A stretch of DNA of 64,000 nt from JACCTH01 sp035281645 (GTDB lineage Bacteria > Actinomycetota > Acidimicrobiia > Spongiisociales > ZC4RG35). The translations under genes were made by a program, and so were the position numbers. Of this stretch, positions 1-8,258 are shown piece by piece. Under the pieces are notes generated by a model. The model was not told where the DNA came from. It was given only the letters and a program-made list of their open reading frames with translations, and made no database searches. Every line of letters starts with the position of its first letter. Position 1 is the first letter of the stretch. The stretch lies in contig DATEDN010000066.1 of the NCBI GenBank assembly GCA_035281645.1, positions 1 through 64,000 of the forward strand. The letters run 5' to 3'.

Positions 1-177
1 AGTAAGGCACCGGCCAGCCAGACCCCAGAAGGGCTGCGACGCGACGGATCCACGGTCACTGCCTCTACATCGGCGCCTCCGGGACTCGGCCTAAGGCCCG
101 GCACAGCGACTCGAGACAGTTGATGGCCATGAGCAGCGGGCCTCCCGAGCCGGGACCGGACCTCTCACTACGCCGCC

Positions 178-207
178 TTGTCGATAGCCGACTGAAAGCT
201 CTAAAAT
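178..207 (+). promoter_or_regulatory. Probable promoter of the tRNA-fMet gene
   Basis: A -35-like TTGTCG (178-183) and a -10-like TAAAAT (202-207) are separated by 18 bp and lie 11 bp before the mature tRNA 5' end. This suits a stable-RNA promoter. It was judged by eye only. Nothing else between position 1 and the tRNA could be identified. Confidence 0.5.
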
Positions 208-218
208 AAGTAACACAC

Positions 219-295
<77 letters not shown>

Positions 296-297
296 AA

Positions 298-328
298 AGC
301 CCCGGTCGGCGAACTGTCGACCGGGGCT
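298..328 (+). terminator. Hairpin after the tRNA, element side
   Basis: AGCCCCGGTCG (298-308) and CGACCGGGGCT (318-328) form an 11-bp perfect stem with a 9-nt loop. No T-run follows, so it may act in tRNA 3' processing or as a weak terminator. It replaces the native terminator that now lies at 5341-5365. Confidence 0.5.
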
Positions 329-362
329 CCTCCCGTCCCCCGGCACCCTTCCACCGTGGCTT

Positions 363-482
363 CTACCGGATCTTCTCCCGTCCCCCGGCGAGCAGCTTCT
401 CGAAGATGCGGGCGGCTTCGGCTTGCATCCCGGGGAGCCCGTGTTGGTAGGTGTCGATGGTGAACGCCGGATTGTCATGACC
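363..482 (-). pseudogene. Tyrosine recombinase (integrase), C-terminal remnant
   Basis: Read on the minus strand this encodes GHDNPAFTIDTYQHGLPGMQ, then AEAARIFEKLLAGGREKIR and a stop at 363-365. It matches the extreme C-terminus of phage-type tyrosine integrases: the conserved H after G, then the T-Y segment containing the catalytic tyrosine, then the H-x-LPGMQ tail. Everything upstream (catalytic Arg/Lys/His region, N-terminal domains) is missing; beyond about 482 the bases belong to an MFS fragment on the other strand. It lies 68 bp from the left attachment repeat. It cannot encode an active enzyme. Confidence 0.8.
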
Positions 483-727
483 CTGCCCTCGCTCACCACT
501 TCGCTCCGGAAACGATTCGCGGCTCGGCGTTCGGGTTCCTGGCCGCTATCCAGAGTTTCGGCAACCTGGCGGCCTCGGGGATAGCCGGTCTCCTCTGGAC
601 CCTGGTCAGCCCACTCGCCGCCTTCCTGTTCGCCTCAGCCGCGATGACGGTCGCTGTTTTCACCGCATGGATACGACGATCACGATCCCGGCCGATAGAT
701 GGGCAGGATTCCATCACCTTCGGCTAG
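482..727 (+). pseudogene. MFS transporter, C-terminal remnant
   Basis: The open frame encodes PALAHHFAPETIRGSAFGFL, then two hydrophobic stretches (LAASGIAGLLWTL and AAFLFASAAMTVAVF), and stops at TAG 725-727. The RGSAFG motif followed by helices 11-12 is typical of the C-terminus of MFS drug exporters. A TGA directly upstream (479-481) and the absence of a start show it is broken. The boundary with the opposite-strand integrase stub at about 482 looks like a deletion or recombination junction. It ends 13 bp before the fluoride riboswitch. Confidence 0.75.
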
Positions 728-740
728 GGTCAGCCGTCAC

Positions 741-788
741 GGCGATGGGGCTCGCCGATAACCGCCCGAGTGGCTGATGGCTCCTGAC
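741..788 (+). promoter_or_regulatory. Fluoride riboswitch (crcB motif)
   Basis: The transcript carries the conserved blocks of the fluoride aptamer in order: GGCGATGG (741-748), the GATAACC joining region (757-763), a small hairpin GCC-CGAGT-GGC (764-774) and TGATGGCTCCTGAC (775-788). GGGGCT (747-752) can pair with GGCTCC (779-784), as in known crcB-motif RNAs such as that of Thermotoga petrophila. It stands immediately before two crcB genes, the canonical target, so it should raise their expression when fluoride is bound. The expression platform is not obvious. Confidence 0.92.
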
Positions 789-803
789 AGATCTTCCAGC
801 GCC

Positions 804-1208
804 ATGCCACTTCGAACAATAATTCCCACCCGGCTTCGTCGTCCCTGGACCGCGGTCATGGCCGGTGGGCTCATCGGTTCGGCGTCCCGTATCGGAATCA
901 GCTACGCGCTTCTACTGGCCCCCGGGGGGGTCCCGCTCGCCACCTTGATTGTGAATCTGAGCGGCTCACTGCTGCTCGGGTTCTATCTGGCTCGCCGCGA
1001 ACAGACCGTCACGGCCCCATTGTCAATCCAGTTCTGGGGGATCGGTGTGTTCGGATCCTTCACCACCTTCTCGACCTTCAGCCTCGAGGTGTTCCAACTC
1101 CTCCAACTCGGTGAACCGGCCACCGCCCTCGGGTATGTGGCAGTGTCGATTGTCGGCGGTCTGTTTCTCGCACTAGCAGGGCAGCGGCTCGGGACGGTGA
1201 TCAGATGA
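804..1208 (+). CDS. crcB: Fluoride channel subunit CrcB/Fluc (first copy)
   Basis: This small four-helix membrane protein exports fluoride as part of a dual-topology channel. Family marks are GGLIGSASRI near the start, the LIVNLSGSLLLG helix and GVFGSFTTFSTFSLE, the phenylalanine/threonine-rich pore motif. The frame is open from a GTG-like position at 777, but that lies inside the riboswitch, so I place the start at ATG 804; ATG 858 (MAGGLIG) is also possible and neither has a clear ribosome site. It overlaps the second crcB by 4 bp (ATGA). Two different crcB genes in tandem usually make an obligate heterodimer, which I infer here. Confidence 0.92.
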   Translation: MPLRTIIPTRLRRPWTAVMAGGLIGSASRIGISYALLLAPGGVPLATLIVNLSGSLLLGFYLARREQTVTAPLSIQFWGIGVFGSFTTFSTFSLEVFQLLQLGEPATALGYVAVSIVGGLFLALAGQRLGTVIR

Positions 1209-1552
1209 TCATCCTCGCCGCGCTCGCTGGCGCCGTCGGGGCTCTGGCCCGCTACCTGCTCTCCGGCGTCGTCCAACAGCGGATCGACAGAGACCTTCCA
1301 GTCGGCACCCTGGCGGTCAACCTATCCGGCGCCCTTCTCATCGGCGTCGTCGTCGGAATCGACCATCTCCAATCCAGCGCCACCCTCATCGCCGCCGGCT
1401 TCCTCGGTGGGTTCACCACCTTCTCCACCTGGATGATCGAAACCATTCGCCTCGGCATCCCACCGCTTCGGAGTAGGGCCCTCTTCAACCTGATCATCAC
1501 GCTCATCGCCGGCGTGGCGCTCGCCGCAGTCGGCTATAGCCTCACGAACTGA
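1205..1552 (+). CDS. crcB: Fluoride channel subunit CrcB/Fluc (second copy)
   Basis: The 115-residue product has four hydrophobic segments and the same signatures as its upstream partner: GAVGALARY at the N-terminus, LAVNLSGALLIG and GFLGGFTTFSTWMIE. The ATG overlaps the preceding stop, giving translational coupling. Together the two crcB products probably form one fluoride exporter in the cytoplasmic membrane, under control of the riboswitch upstream of the first copy. Confidence 0.93.
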   Translation: MIILAALAGAVGALARYLLSGVVQQRIDRDLPVGTLAVNLSGALLIGVVVGIDHLQSSATLIAAGFLGGFTTFSTWMIETIRLGIPPLRSRALFNLIITLIAGVALAAVGYSLTN

Positions 1553-1566
1553 CGAAAGGCTCCGAC

Positions 1567-1905
1567 ATGGACCCACAGGGCATAGCTCGCCTCCTCCGAA
1601 TCTTCATCGGAGAATCCGACACCCACGACGGCCGTCCCCTCTACCAAGCGATCGTCGAGACCCTCCGCCGCCAGGGACTCGCCGGAGCCACCGTCCTCAG
1701 GGGCGTCGAAGGCTTCGGAAAGTCCAGCCGTCTCCACACCGCCCACATCCTTCGGCTCTCCGAAGACCTCCCCATCGTCATCGAATGCGTCGACACCGAC
1801 GACAAGATCGAAGCCGTGCTACCCGCTCTCGACGAAATGATCGGAGACGGTCTCATCACTCTGGAACGTGTGGAAGTACGGGTGTATCGGGCCAACCGAG
1901 AATGA
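1567..1905 (+). CDS. DUF190 family protein (PII-like fold), fluoride operon
   Basis: The 112-residue protein reads as a DUF190 member: LLRIFIGESDTHDGRPLYQA, then the glycine-rich GVEGFGKSSRLHT and PIVIECVDTDDKIEAVLPAL. DUF190 proteins have a PII/CutA-like fold and are recurrently linked to crcB; their role is not settled (accessory or regulatory). An AAAGG ribosome site lies before the ATG, and the gap to crcB is 14 bp, so all three genes likely share one riboswitch-controlled transcript. Confidence 0.88.
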   Translation: MDPQGIARLLRIFIGESDTHDGRPLYQAIVETLRRQGLAGATVLRGVEGFGKSSRLHTAHILRLSEDLPIVIECVDTDDKIEAVLPALDEMIGDGLITLERVEVRVYRANRE

Positions 1906-2006
1906 GCGTGTCCGTTGCCCTCCATCGCGCGTCCATCGCGTGCGGGGCCACTGCCGAACGTCGCTAACGAGGCTTGGGCCGCGTGAGTCTGGCGTTACAG
2001 TTGGTC

Positions 2007-4208
2007 ATGCGCGTGCCGCGGCCGCTCAGCAGTTTCGTGGGTCGCGTAGGCACGCTCGCCGATCTGGGTGTGCTGCTGCGCGAGCGCCAGCTCATTACGC
2101 TCACCGGGCCGGGCGGCAGTGGCAAAACCCGGCTCGCCATCGAATTGGCCGAGCGGGTGAGCGACGAGTTTGGCGACGGCGCCGTCTTCGTGCCGTTGGC
2201 GCCCATCCACGATCCGGCCCTAATCGTGCCAACCATTGCGGAGCGGCTGGGACTACAGGACTCGCCCGGCCGCCCCCTCGTCCAACGTCTCGCCGAATAT
2301 CTCGCCGAGCGCGACACGCTTCTGGTCTTGGACAATTTCGAGCACCTGCTCGACGGAGCTGGTGTCGTGTCTGAGCTCGTTGCAGCGGGCCGCGGGACAC
2401 ACGTGGTTGTCACGAGCCGTGCCCCGCTGCGTCTGACCGGCGAGCAGGTCTTCCCCGTGCCGCCGCTGCCGGTCGATTCCGACGCCGTTGCGCTGTTCGT
2501 CGCGCGGGCACGATCGCTCATACCCGACTTCAGCGCCGATGCCTCGACCCTTGGCGCCATCGCGCAACGACTTGACGGCCTGCCTCTGGCGATCGAGCTG
2601 GCGGCGGCGCGCACGCGGGTGCTTCCTCCTGAGGCCCTGCTGGCCAGGTTGGACCAGTCGCTGGATCTGCTCGTTGGTGGTGGGCCTGACCTACCCGATA
2701 GACAGCAGACTCTGCGCTCGACCATCGCTTGGAGCCACGATCTCCTGAGCGCGGAGGCGCGGGAGGTCTTCGCGGTGTGCGCGGCGTTCCGGGGAGGCGC
2801 TGCGTTGGTGGATCTCGAAGCCGTTGCCTCGGGCCATGTCGCCGATGTGGTCGGGGCCGTCCAGGAACTCGTCGACCACAGCCTGCTGCGACCGCTGCCC
2901 AACCAGGCTCGGTACGCGATGCTGGAGACGGTTCGCGAGTTTGCGGTCGAACAACTGACCCTCCATCGCCAGTCACGGCATATCGCGGAGGCACACGCGC
3001 GGGTCTTCGCGCACAAGGTCGAGCCGCTCGATCGCCCGCCCATCTGGCAGTCCAACGAGTACCTGGCAGGGCTCGACGCCGAGCACGACAACGTCCGGGC
3101 TGCGCTCGACTGGCTGCAGGAGAACGATCCAGCCGCCGCGCTGCATATGGTGGCGAAGCTCAGCGCGTTCTGGGCGATCCGCGGCCATTTCGCTGAGGGC
3201 CGACGCCGGCTGCGGGACGTGCTCGACCTCGTGCCCGAGCGAACGCCAGACCGTGTTGCCGCCCTCAACGGGTCTGCCTGGCTTGCACAGGACCAAGGGG
3301 AGCCGTCGGAAGACATCCTTGCCGAAAGTCTCGAGATCGCCAGCTCCATCGGTGACCGGGTGGGCGAGGGTACCGCCCTGCTGACTCGGGGTCGGCTGGA
3401 GCTCTCCGCCGGGGACGTGGGTGCGGCCGCCCAATTGGTCGGGACGGCGAAGTCCATCTTCGAGGCCGCGGGCGACCGGAAGGGCGTGGCGGCCGCGTCG
3501 CTGCTACTCGGCGCAGGCGCGTCCATCGCCGCGCCTCCGGAGATCGCCTGCGCCATCTTGGAGCCCTGTGCCGAGCTCTGCCGTGACCTTGATCTCACCA
3601 ACGTGCGCGCACGCACTCTGCAGGTGCTCGGTATCGCCCACCTGCGTGCTGGCAACCTCGCTGCGGCGCGGGCGGCCCTGGCTGAGGGCGTTCCCGCGGT
3701 TGTCGAGAGCGGCGACCGATTCGGCATCTCCCTCGGGCTGGGCGCGCTGGTGATGTTGGCGCTGGCGACCTCGCGGCCGCGGCTGGCGCTACGTCTGACG
3801 GGCGTGCGCGACGAGTTCGAGCGTTTCCACGAGGTGACAGGGCCGCCACCACTACGCCTTCTGACGGAACGGCTGCTGGCTCCAGTGCGCACCAAGCTTG
3901 GCGCGGCTGTGTCAGACGCCGTCCGCGACGATGGTCGCGACATGACCGTCGACCAGGCAGTCGCAGCCGTGCTCGCAGATGACGTCGAAGCGCCATGGCG
4001 GGGCCTCACCCGTCGGGAGTCTGAGGTGGCCGAGCTGGTGGCAGGTGGCCTGTCCAACCGGGAGATCGCGGAGAGGCTCGTGCTGTCCGTGCGCACGGTA
4101 GAGACACACGTCGACCGAATTCTCACGAAGCTCGGGTTCGGCTCCCGAGGCCAACTGACTGTATGGGCGCATGAGCACGGGCTCATGGCCCAGGTCGAAG
4201 TTACGTAA
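2007..4208 (+). CDS. LuxR-family regulator with large N-terminal ATPase and TPR-like middle
   Basis: The 733-residue protein begins with an NTPase domain (RPLSSFVGR, Walker A GPGGSGKTRL, Walker B-like DTLLVLDNFEHLL and LDGLPLAIELAAART). A helical, TPR-like middle follows, then a C-terminal LuxR HTH (TRRESEVAELVAGGLSNREI, VRTVETHVDRILTKLG). This is the large ATPase/LuxR architecture common in actinobacteria; the signal is unknown. ATG 2007 is preferred to an earlier start at 1974 because family members begin shortly before the VGR motif. The gene is visibly richer in G+C than the surrounding sequence, and a long antisense frame across it is a by-product. Confidence 0.9.
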   Translation: MRVPRPLSSFVGRVGTLADLGVLLRERQLITLTGPGGSGKTRLAIELAERVSDEFGDGAVFVPLAPIHDPALIVPTIAERLGLQDSPGRPLVQRLAEYLAERDTLLVLDNFEHLLDGAGVVSELVAAGRGTHVVVTSRAPLRLTGEQVFPVPPLPVDSDAVALFVARARSLIPDFSADASTLGAIAQRLDGLPLAIELAAARTRVLPPEALLARLDQSLDLLVGGGPDLPDRQQTLRSTIAWSHDLLSAEAREVFAVCAAFRGGAALVDLEAVASGHVADVVGAVQELVDHSLLRPLPNQARYAMLETVREFAVEQLTLHRQSRHIAEAHARVFAHKVEPLDRPPIWQSNEYLAGLDAEHDNVRAALDWLQENDPAAALHMVAKLSAFWAIRGHFAEGRRRLRDVLDLVPERTPDRVAALNGSAWLAQDQGEPSEDILAESLEIASSIGDRVGEGTALLTRGRLELSAGDVGAAAQLVGTAKSIFEAAGDRKGVAAASLLLGAGASIAAPPEIACAILEPCAELCRDLDLTNVRARTLQVLGIAHLRAGNLAAARAALAEGVPAVVESGDRFGISLGLGALVMLALATSRPRLALRLTGVRDEFERFHEVTGPPPLRLLTERLLAPVRTKLGAAVSDAVRDDGRDMTVDQAVAAVLADDVEAPWRGLTRRESEVAELVAGGLSNREIAERLVLSVRTVETHVDRILTKLGFGSRGQLTVWAHEHGLMAQVEVT

Positions 4209-4251
4209 TTCTTCGGACGACGTGGGCGGGGCGCCTCCATAGGGTGGCGGC

Positions 4252-4704
4252 ATGAACACCTTCAATGCCACGAGTGCAGACACATTTGACAGCGCCGTCG
4301 AGGCGTTCCGTTCCCGGGCATTGCCCGCCTTCCTCCATGGTGACCACACAACGAACGCCGCCCACTTCTCGCACAAGGACGACGTCACGCTCGCCAACCC
4401 GCTCGGCCCTCCGGTTCGCGGCTGGGCAGCCGTCAACGAGGCCGTCGCGTTGGCCGCTGCGCAGGTGACCGACGGCTTGCTTCGAGCGGTCGAGGAGGTG
4501 TCTCGATACACCACCCCCGACCTGGGTTACGTCGTGCAGATCGAGCGCGCGCAGGCGAAGCTCGGCGGAGCTAATGAGGTCAGCCCCATCTCGCTGCGCG
4601 TCACGATGATCTTCCGTCGCGAGGACGACGGTTGGAAAGTCGTGCACCGCCACGCCGACCCGATCACGGCCCCGCGGCCGGCCACCTCGGTCGTCCAGTC
4701 GTAG
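4252..4704 (+). CDS. SnoaL/NTF2-like protein
   Basis: The 150-residue soluble protein fits the SnoaL-like/DUF4440 cone fold: an N-terminal helix region, FSHKDDVTLANPLGPPVRGW at the pocket entrance, and a C-terminal strand pattern SLRVTMIFRREDDGWKVVHR ending in HADPI. Members are isomerases, cyclases or carry no known activity; the substrate cannot be read from the sequence. It lies 43 bp after the LuxR gene on the same strand with GGGTGGCGGC before the ATG, and may be its transcriptional partner. Confidence 0.8.
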   Translation: MNTFNATSADTFDSAVEAFRSRALPAFLHGDHTTNAAHFSHKDDVTLANPLGPPVRGWAAVNEAVALAAAQVTDGLLRAVEEVSRYTTPDLGYVVQIERAQAKLGGANEVSPISLRVTMIFRREDDGWKVVHRHADPITAPRPATSVVQS

Positions 4705-4936
4705 CCGTCTTCCACAACGCACTCACCCGCACCTGTGGGCGGTCAGGAATTTGTCTGGCGGGACCCTCATGCTCGCGACAACCACTGCCACGACTGAAGA
4801 CAGCATGAAGACAAACGCCCCAGCCCGTCGCCATTTGGCTTCGCTTAAGGCCTTACGCCTCTACCCCCATTCCTCGATCTCGCGATGATCGAGGGACGGA
4901 TGGTCTGGGCGCCGTTTCGTGGAAAGGAGGTGCGCC

Positions 4937-5302
4937 GTGCAATGGGACCTCGGGAATACAGGTCTGCAAGTTCTCCTACTTATGTCGCTCGCCTTCGGCC
5001 TAATCGCTCAGCTCATGATGGGCTGGGCAGCGCACCGTTGGACGTGGCTTTACGCAACGGCGGGGTATTTCGTGCTCGGCCTCGTCATCAGTGAAGTCTG
5101 GTTTGGATGGGCGACGGAGGCGGAACTGCAGCCGAACATCGACGGTCTGTCGTTCGACGAGGTGCTCCTCGGGTTGATCCCCGGGATAGCAGCCGTTCTC
5201 CTAATCCGTCACCGGATTCGAAGGAGCCGACGGCCTCTAACAGCACCCGCGTCGAGCCGTTCGGAGTCGGAGAGCAAGACAACGACCTCCGCCAGGCTGT
5301 GA
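4937..5302 (+). CDS. Small integral membrane protein of unknown function
   Basis: The GTG at 4937 is chosen because AAAGGAGGTG sits 6-9 bases upstream. The 121-residue product has about three hydrophobic segments (VLLLMSLAFGLIAQLMMGW, WLYATAGYFVLGLVISEVW and LLGLIPGIAAVLLI) and a basic, Ser/Thr-rich cytoplasmic tail. I do not recognise a family. It is the last gene of the island, and its stop is 7 bp before the right attachment repeat. The 4705-4936 gap before it holds nothing I can name. Confidence 0.7.
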   Translation: MQWDLGNTGLQVLLLMSLAFGLIAQLMMGWAAHRWTWLYATAGYFVLGLVISEVWFGWATEAELQPNIDGLSFDEVLLGLIPGIAAVLLIRHRIRRSRRPLTAPASSRSESESKTTTSARL

Positions 5303-5309
5303 GCCAATC

Positions 5310-5336
5310 CGGGTTCAAATCCCGCCCCCGCTACTG
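5310..5336. repeat. Right attachment-site repeat (copy of tRNA-fMet 3' end)
   Basis: These 27 bp are identical to 269-295 inside the tRNA gene, but no tRNA 5' half precedes them. They mark the distal junction of the integrated element and the end of the duplicated target. Confidence 0.87.
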
Positions 5337-5340
5337 CATT

Positions 5341-5365
5341 AAGCCCCCTGCGCAGCAGGGGGCTT
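5341..5365 (+). terminator. Intrinsic terminator, probably the original tRNA-fMet terminator
   Basis: AAGCCCCCTG-CGCAG-CAGGGGGCTT forms a 10-bp perfect stem followed shortly by TTTT. It begins 4 bp after the right attachment repeat. In an unintegrated chromosome it would directly follow the tRNA gene. Confidence 0.82.
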
Positions 5366-5690
5366 AGGCTTTTCTGGTGGGCGTTCGATCGTTCCGGCGA
5401 AGCCGTCTGATGCCGAAGTGATGCCCAGCGGTCGCGGTCCTCGCCTCGAGGAGGCTGTGCTTGCTCAGTCGTCCCTTACGCCCTGTTCCGGTGTTTGATC
5501 TCTCGCTGTGTCCATGCCGTTCCCGCCCGTGACAGCTGGTCGGGACCATCGGGCCGGCGTTGGTGGCTTAGCCCCTTGGCCCATGACCTGGACTTGGTGA
5601 CCAATGCCCCTATTCAGGTTGCGATCGGACTGGCAGTGATGGGGGTCAACCAACAAAGGTCAGGTCGGACGCGATCGGAAGGAGCGAGTC
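5366..5690. other. Intergenic region without recognised gene
   Basis: No frame here has coding character or a ribosome site, apart from AAGGAGC at the right edge which belongs to the next gene. The promoter of the CoA-binding gene is presumably within it, but I see no clear -35/-10 pair or DevR-like box. Confidence 0.5.
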
Positions 5691-6167
5691 ATGTCGACAA
5701 TTAACGAAGCAGCGGCTGAGTTTCTGTCCAACAAGCGGATAGCCGTAACGGGAGTGTCGAGGAACCCGAAGGGGCATGGGAGCAATGTTGTCTACCAGCG
5801 GCTGCGCGACCGTGGCTATGAGGTGTTCGCCGTCAATCCGAACGCCGAGATCCTCGAGGGTGATCCCTGTTTTAAGGATCTGAAGTCGATCCCTGGCGGT
5901 GTGGATGCGGTCGTGATCGGGACCCGTCCCGAGATTGCTGAGGACACTATGCGGGAGGCATCCGATCTGGGGATCAAGCACGCGTGGATGCACCGCTCGT
6001 TCGGTGAAGGGAGCGTCTCGGATACGGCCACCGAGTACGGGCGGGGCCATGGCATGTCGGTGATCGATGGAGGTTGTCCCTGCATGTTCGACCCCACCGC
6101 TGATCCGGGACACAAGGTGATGCGTTTCGTCCTCGCGCTCACCGGCAAGGTCCCCAGAGAAGTCTGA
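5691..6167 (+). CDS. CoA-binding domain protein (YccU-like)
   Basis: The 158-residue protein is a single Rossmann-type CoA-binding domain. It shows KRIAVTGVSRNPKGHGSNVV at the nucleotide loop, YEVFAVNPNAEILEG, the repeated VDAVVIGTRPE and C-terminal VIDGGCPCMFDP typical of the YccU family. Partners and reaction are unknown; acyl-CoA sensing is a reasonable guess. AAGGAGC precedes the ATG. It is the first gene beyond the island. Confidence 0.87.
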   Translation: MSTINEAAAEFLSNKRIAVTGVSRNPKGHGSNVVYQRLRDRGYEVFAVNPNAEILEGDPCFKDLKSIPGGVDAVVIGTRPEIAEDTMREASDLGIKHAWMHRSFGEGSVSDTATEYGRGHGMSVIDGGCPCMFDPTADPGHKVMRFVLALTGKVPREV

Positions 6168-6250
6168 AGAGGGTTTGCGTCTCCTCTACTTTTGAGCCGA
6201 AATGAATCAGACACGGAGTGAGACCAGCTCCGTCGACTGAAAGCTCCAGC

Positions 6251-6270
6251 TTGAGGACTTTTGCCCCTAA
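6251..6270. promoter_or_regulatory. Candidate DevR/DosR box
   Basis: TTGAGGACTTTTGCCCCTAA matches the published mycobacterial DosR consensus TTSGGGACTWWAGTCCCSAA at 16 of 20 positions. It lies 70 bp before the ATG of the membrane protein at 6341. The two DevR proteins in this window keep the DosR recognition-helix segment, so recognition of a similar site is expected. Confidence 0.6.
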
Positions 6271-6340
6271 CCATGCCCCACTTGTCCCAGACATCATTTT
6301 TTACGCCTCGAGGAGAGGCTCCCGAAAAGAAGGTTCTGTT

Positions 6341-6706
6341 ATGTGGCGTTTTATATTCATCGCCTTTCTCATTGCTCACGGCGGCGTCCATCTGGCGATG
6401 TGGCTTTCGCCCGTCAAGCCTGACGCTCCTTTCGACGCCGGTCGGTCCTGGCTGGTGGGCGAGCAGAGGGGCTTGGCCGTGACCCTGGCGTTGGCGGCCG
6501 CGGTGCTGCTTGTGGTAGGAGGCGTTGGACTTTGGTTGACAGGTTCGTGGTGGCGGCTCATAGCAGTGGCAGCCCTGGCTTTTTCGTTCCTGCTCATGAT
6601 CCTGTTCTTTCATCCCTGGTTGATTCCGATCCAGGTGATCAATGCTGCTCTTATCGTCTCATTGCTCTGGTTGGACTGGCCTTCCGAAGCCATGGTTGGG
6701 GCGTGA
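6341..6706 (+). CDS. Four-helix membrane protein of unknown function
   Basis: The 121-residue protein is almost wholly hydrophobic, with segments near residues 2-20, 46-66, 70-90 and 93-113. The N-terminal IAHGGVHLAMW is a feature seen in other small actinobacterial membrane proteins. The start at ATG 6341 is chosen over a much longer open frame because hydrophobic sequence starts there and a candidate DevR box lies upstream at 6251-6270. Function is unknown; hypoxia induction is inferred from the box and neighbours. Confidence 0.75.
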   Translation: MWRFIFIAFLIAHGGVHLAMWLSPVKPDAPFDAGRSWLVGEQRGLAVTLALAAAVLLVVGGVGLWLTGSWWRLIAVAALAFSFLLMILFFHPWLIPIQVINAALIVSLLWLDWPSEAMVGA

Positions 6707-6783
6707 CCACAGACGGCGTGCAAACCGACGACTCGATACGGGTTGGCGCCTGAACTCCCACGGGCCCAGCGTGACCGCATGGC

Positions 6784-8208
6784 TCACGGGCTCATTCCGG
6801 TCAATTCCGCCACACCCGTCCTCCCGTCACCACGTTGGTCGACGGGTCCTGTTGACCCGACCAGAGTCGAATCTGCCAAGGCGCCGAGAGACTGTTCGAA
6901 CCCCTTCACAAAGACATGGAGATCCGGGCAGAGCTCGCTGTCGGCGACCGCGGTGACGTTGAGCTGACCGGCGTAGGAGAGTGCTCCGATGCCGAGGGTC
7001 ACGTTCCCCCCTGTGGGCACGATGGGAAAGATCTCCTGGACCTCTGCCCCAAGGAAGGACAAGGGAACCGGTGGGCCGGGGACGTTGGTGACGTACAGAT
7101 TTTCGAATCGTTGCCGTCGGAACACGCGCAAGAGAGCCTTCTGAGCGAGCTGCGATCGAAAGATGAGGCCGAGAGTGGGACGGGCCTTCGTCTTTAGTAT
7201 CGCGGTCTCCGCGGCGATCATCTCGAGCCTGCGAACAGGGTCTGCCTCACCTAATGGCAAGGGAACAACCATCCCCGAAGTGACATTCCCGCGCGCAAGA
7301 CCATCTGAATTCAGGGAGACCGGGACCATCGCTCGCAGTACCAGGTCGTCGACGAGCTCGTGGCGGCTGCTCAGAAGGTCGCGCAGACCTCCGGCGACAG
7401 CAGACAAAAGGACATCATTGATCTTGGCACCACGGACTTGAGCGATCGCTCGGTAGCTTCCGAGACTCCCCCGGGACAGAGCCATCCTGCGATTACGACC
7501 TACGGTCCGATTCAGGCTGGTCTGTGGAGCACGGGTAGCGAACACTTCTGCAAAGAATGGCCAAGCCCCACGGACCCTCCGCAGCGCACTGATCGGATGC
7601 GCCAGATGCGACAGTTTCCGTCTCAGCCCTCGGAGACGCCGGCGTACGTTGTCCCCGAGTAGGTAGGAATTGGACGGCGGCCGCGCTGGTATCCAAGCCT
7701 GGTGGGAAGGTGAGGCTAATTCAGGGTCGGTCCCCACGAAGGCCGCGAGGATGGCCAGTCCCCTCGTTCCATCGGCAATCGCGTGATGGACTTTGATGAG
7801 CAGGGCGACCCGCCCCGCTTCCATCCCCAATATGAACCACATCTCCCAAAGCGGCTTGGAGCTGTCCAGTTCGCCCCGAAGCAACTCTTCGCACGCCTCG
7901 AGAAGGTCCTCGTCGCCGGTCAGAACGCTCAGTCTGCGTATCCGGACGTGATCTGCCACGTCGAAGGTATGGGCATCGATCCATAGCGGTGTGCCCAATC
8001 CGAACCGGGGTCGATGAATCACCTGGCGGAAGCGAGGGACCAGGTAGAGCCTTTGCTCGATCATTCGCCGAACGGCCACTAATCGGAACCGACCACGGGA
8101 GTCGTGGAGATTGTCCCCGTCCAGAATGAGGAGTGCCCCGGTATACATGGGGTTGCCTAGGTCATCGGAGTAGATCCAGATCAGGTCGTCGGCAGGCAAG
8201 CGGTCCAT
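6784..8208 (-). CDS. Wax ester synthase/diacylglycerol acyltransferase (WS/DGAT)
   Basis: The enzyme joins acyl-CoA to diacylglycerol or fatty alcohol to make storage lipid. The active-site motif HHAIADG (HHxxxDG) is present after LIKVHHA, as are the family N-terminal MDRLPADDLIWIYSDDLG and the C-terminal NLYVTNVPGPPVPLSFLGA. The 474-residue length is normal. The frame stays open to 8265, but a candidate DevR operator at 8241-8258 would then be inside the gene, and the family starts like MDRL, so 8208 is preferred. In Mycobacterium tuberculosis the homologous tgs1 is a DosR target, and the same logic appears here. Confidence 0.93.
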   Translation of the reverse strand: MDRLPADDLIWIYSDDLGNPMYTGALLILDGDNLHDSRGRFRLVAVRRMIEQRLYLVPRFRQVIHRPRFGLGTPLWIDAHTFDVADHVRIRRLSVLTGDEDLLEACEELLRGELDSSKPLWEMWFILGMEAGRVALLIKVHHAIADGTRGLAILAAFVGTDPELASPSHQAWIPARPPSNSYLLGDNVRRRLRGLRRKLSHLAHPISALRRVRGAWPFFAEVFATRAPQTSLNRTVGRNRRMALSRGSLGSYRAIAQVRGAKINDVLLSAVAGGLRDLLSSRHELVDDLVLRAMVPVSLNSDGLARGNVTSGMVVPLPLGEADPVRRLEMIAAETAILKTKARPTLGLIFRSQLAQKALLRVFRRQRFENLYVTNVPGPPVPLSFLGAEVQEIFPIVPTGGNVTLGIGALSYAGQLNVTAVADSELCPDLHVFVKGFEQSLGALADSTLVGSTGPVDQRGDGRTGVAELTGMSP

Positions 8209-8240
8209 GCCTGACTTTCCGCCCAACGTCTTGCTCTGCG

Positions 8241-8258
8241 TAGGGCCGAATGACCCTT
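8241..8258. promoter_or_regulatory. Candidate DevR-like operator before WS/DGAT
   Basis: TAGGGCCG-AA-TGACCCTT has core GGGCC-GAAT-GACCC, an imperfect dyad. It is 32 bp upstream of the WS/DGAT start on the minus strand and shares the GGGNC-N4-GNCCC pattern with other boxes in this window. Confidence 0.55.

Noticed and set aside
777..803. Upstream start for the first crcB
   Set aside because: It lies within the conserved 3' part of the fluoride aptamer, so translation from there would conflict with the riboswitch.
1964..4240. Very long minus-strand open frame across the LuxR-type gene
   Set aside because: It is Arg/Ser-rich with no domain, arises from high G+C at third positions, and lies exactly opposite a gene with clear Walker and HTH motifs.
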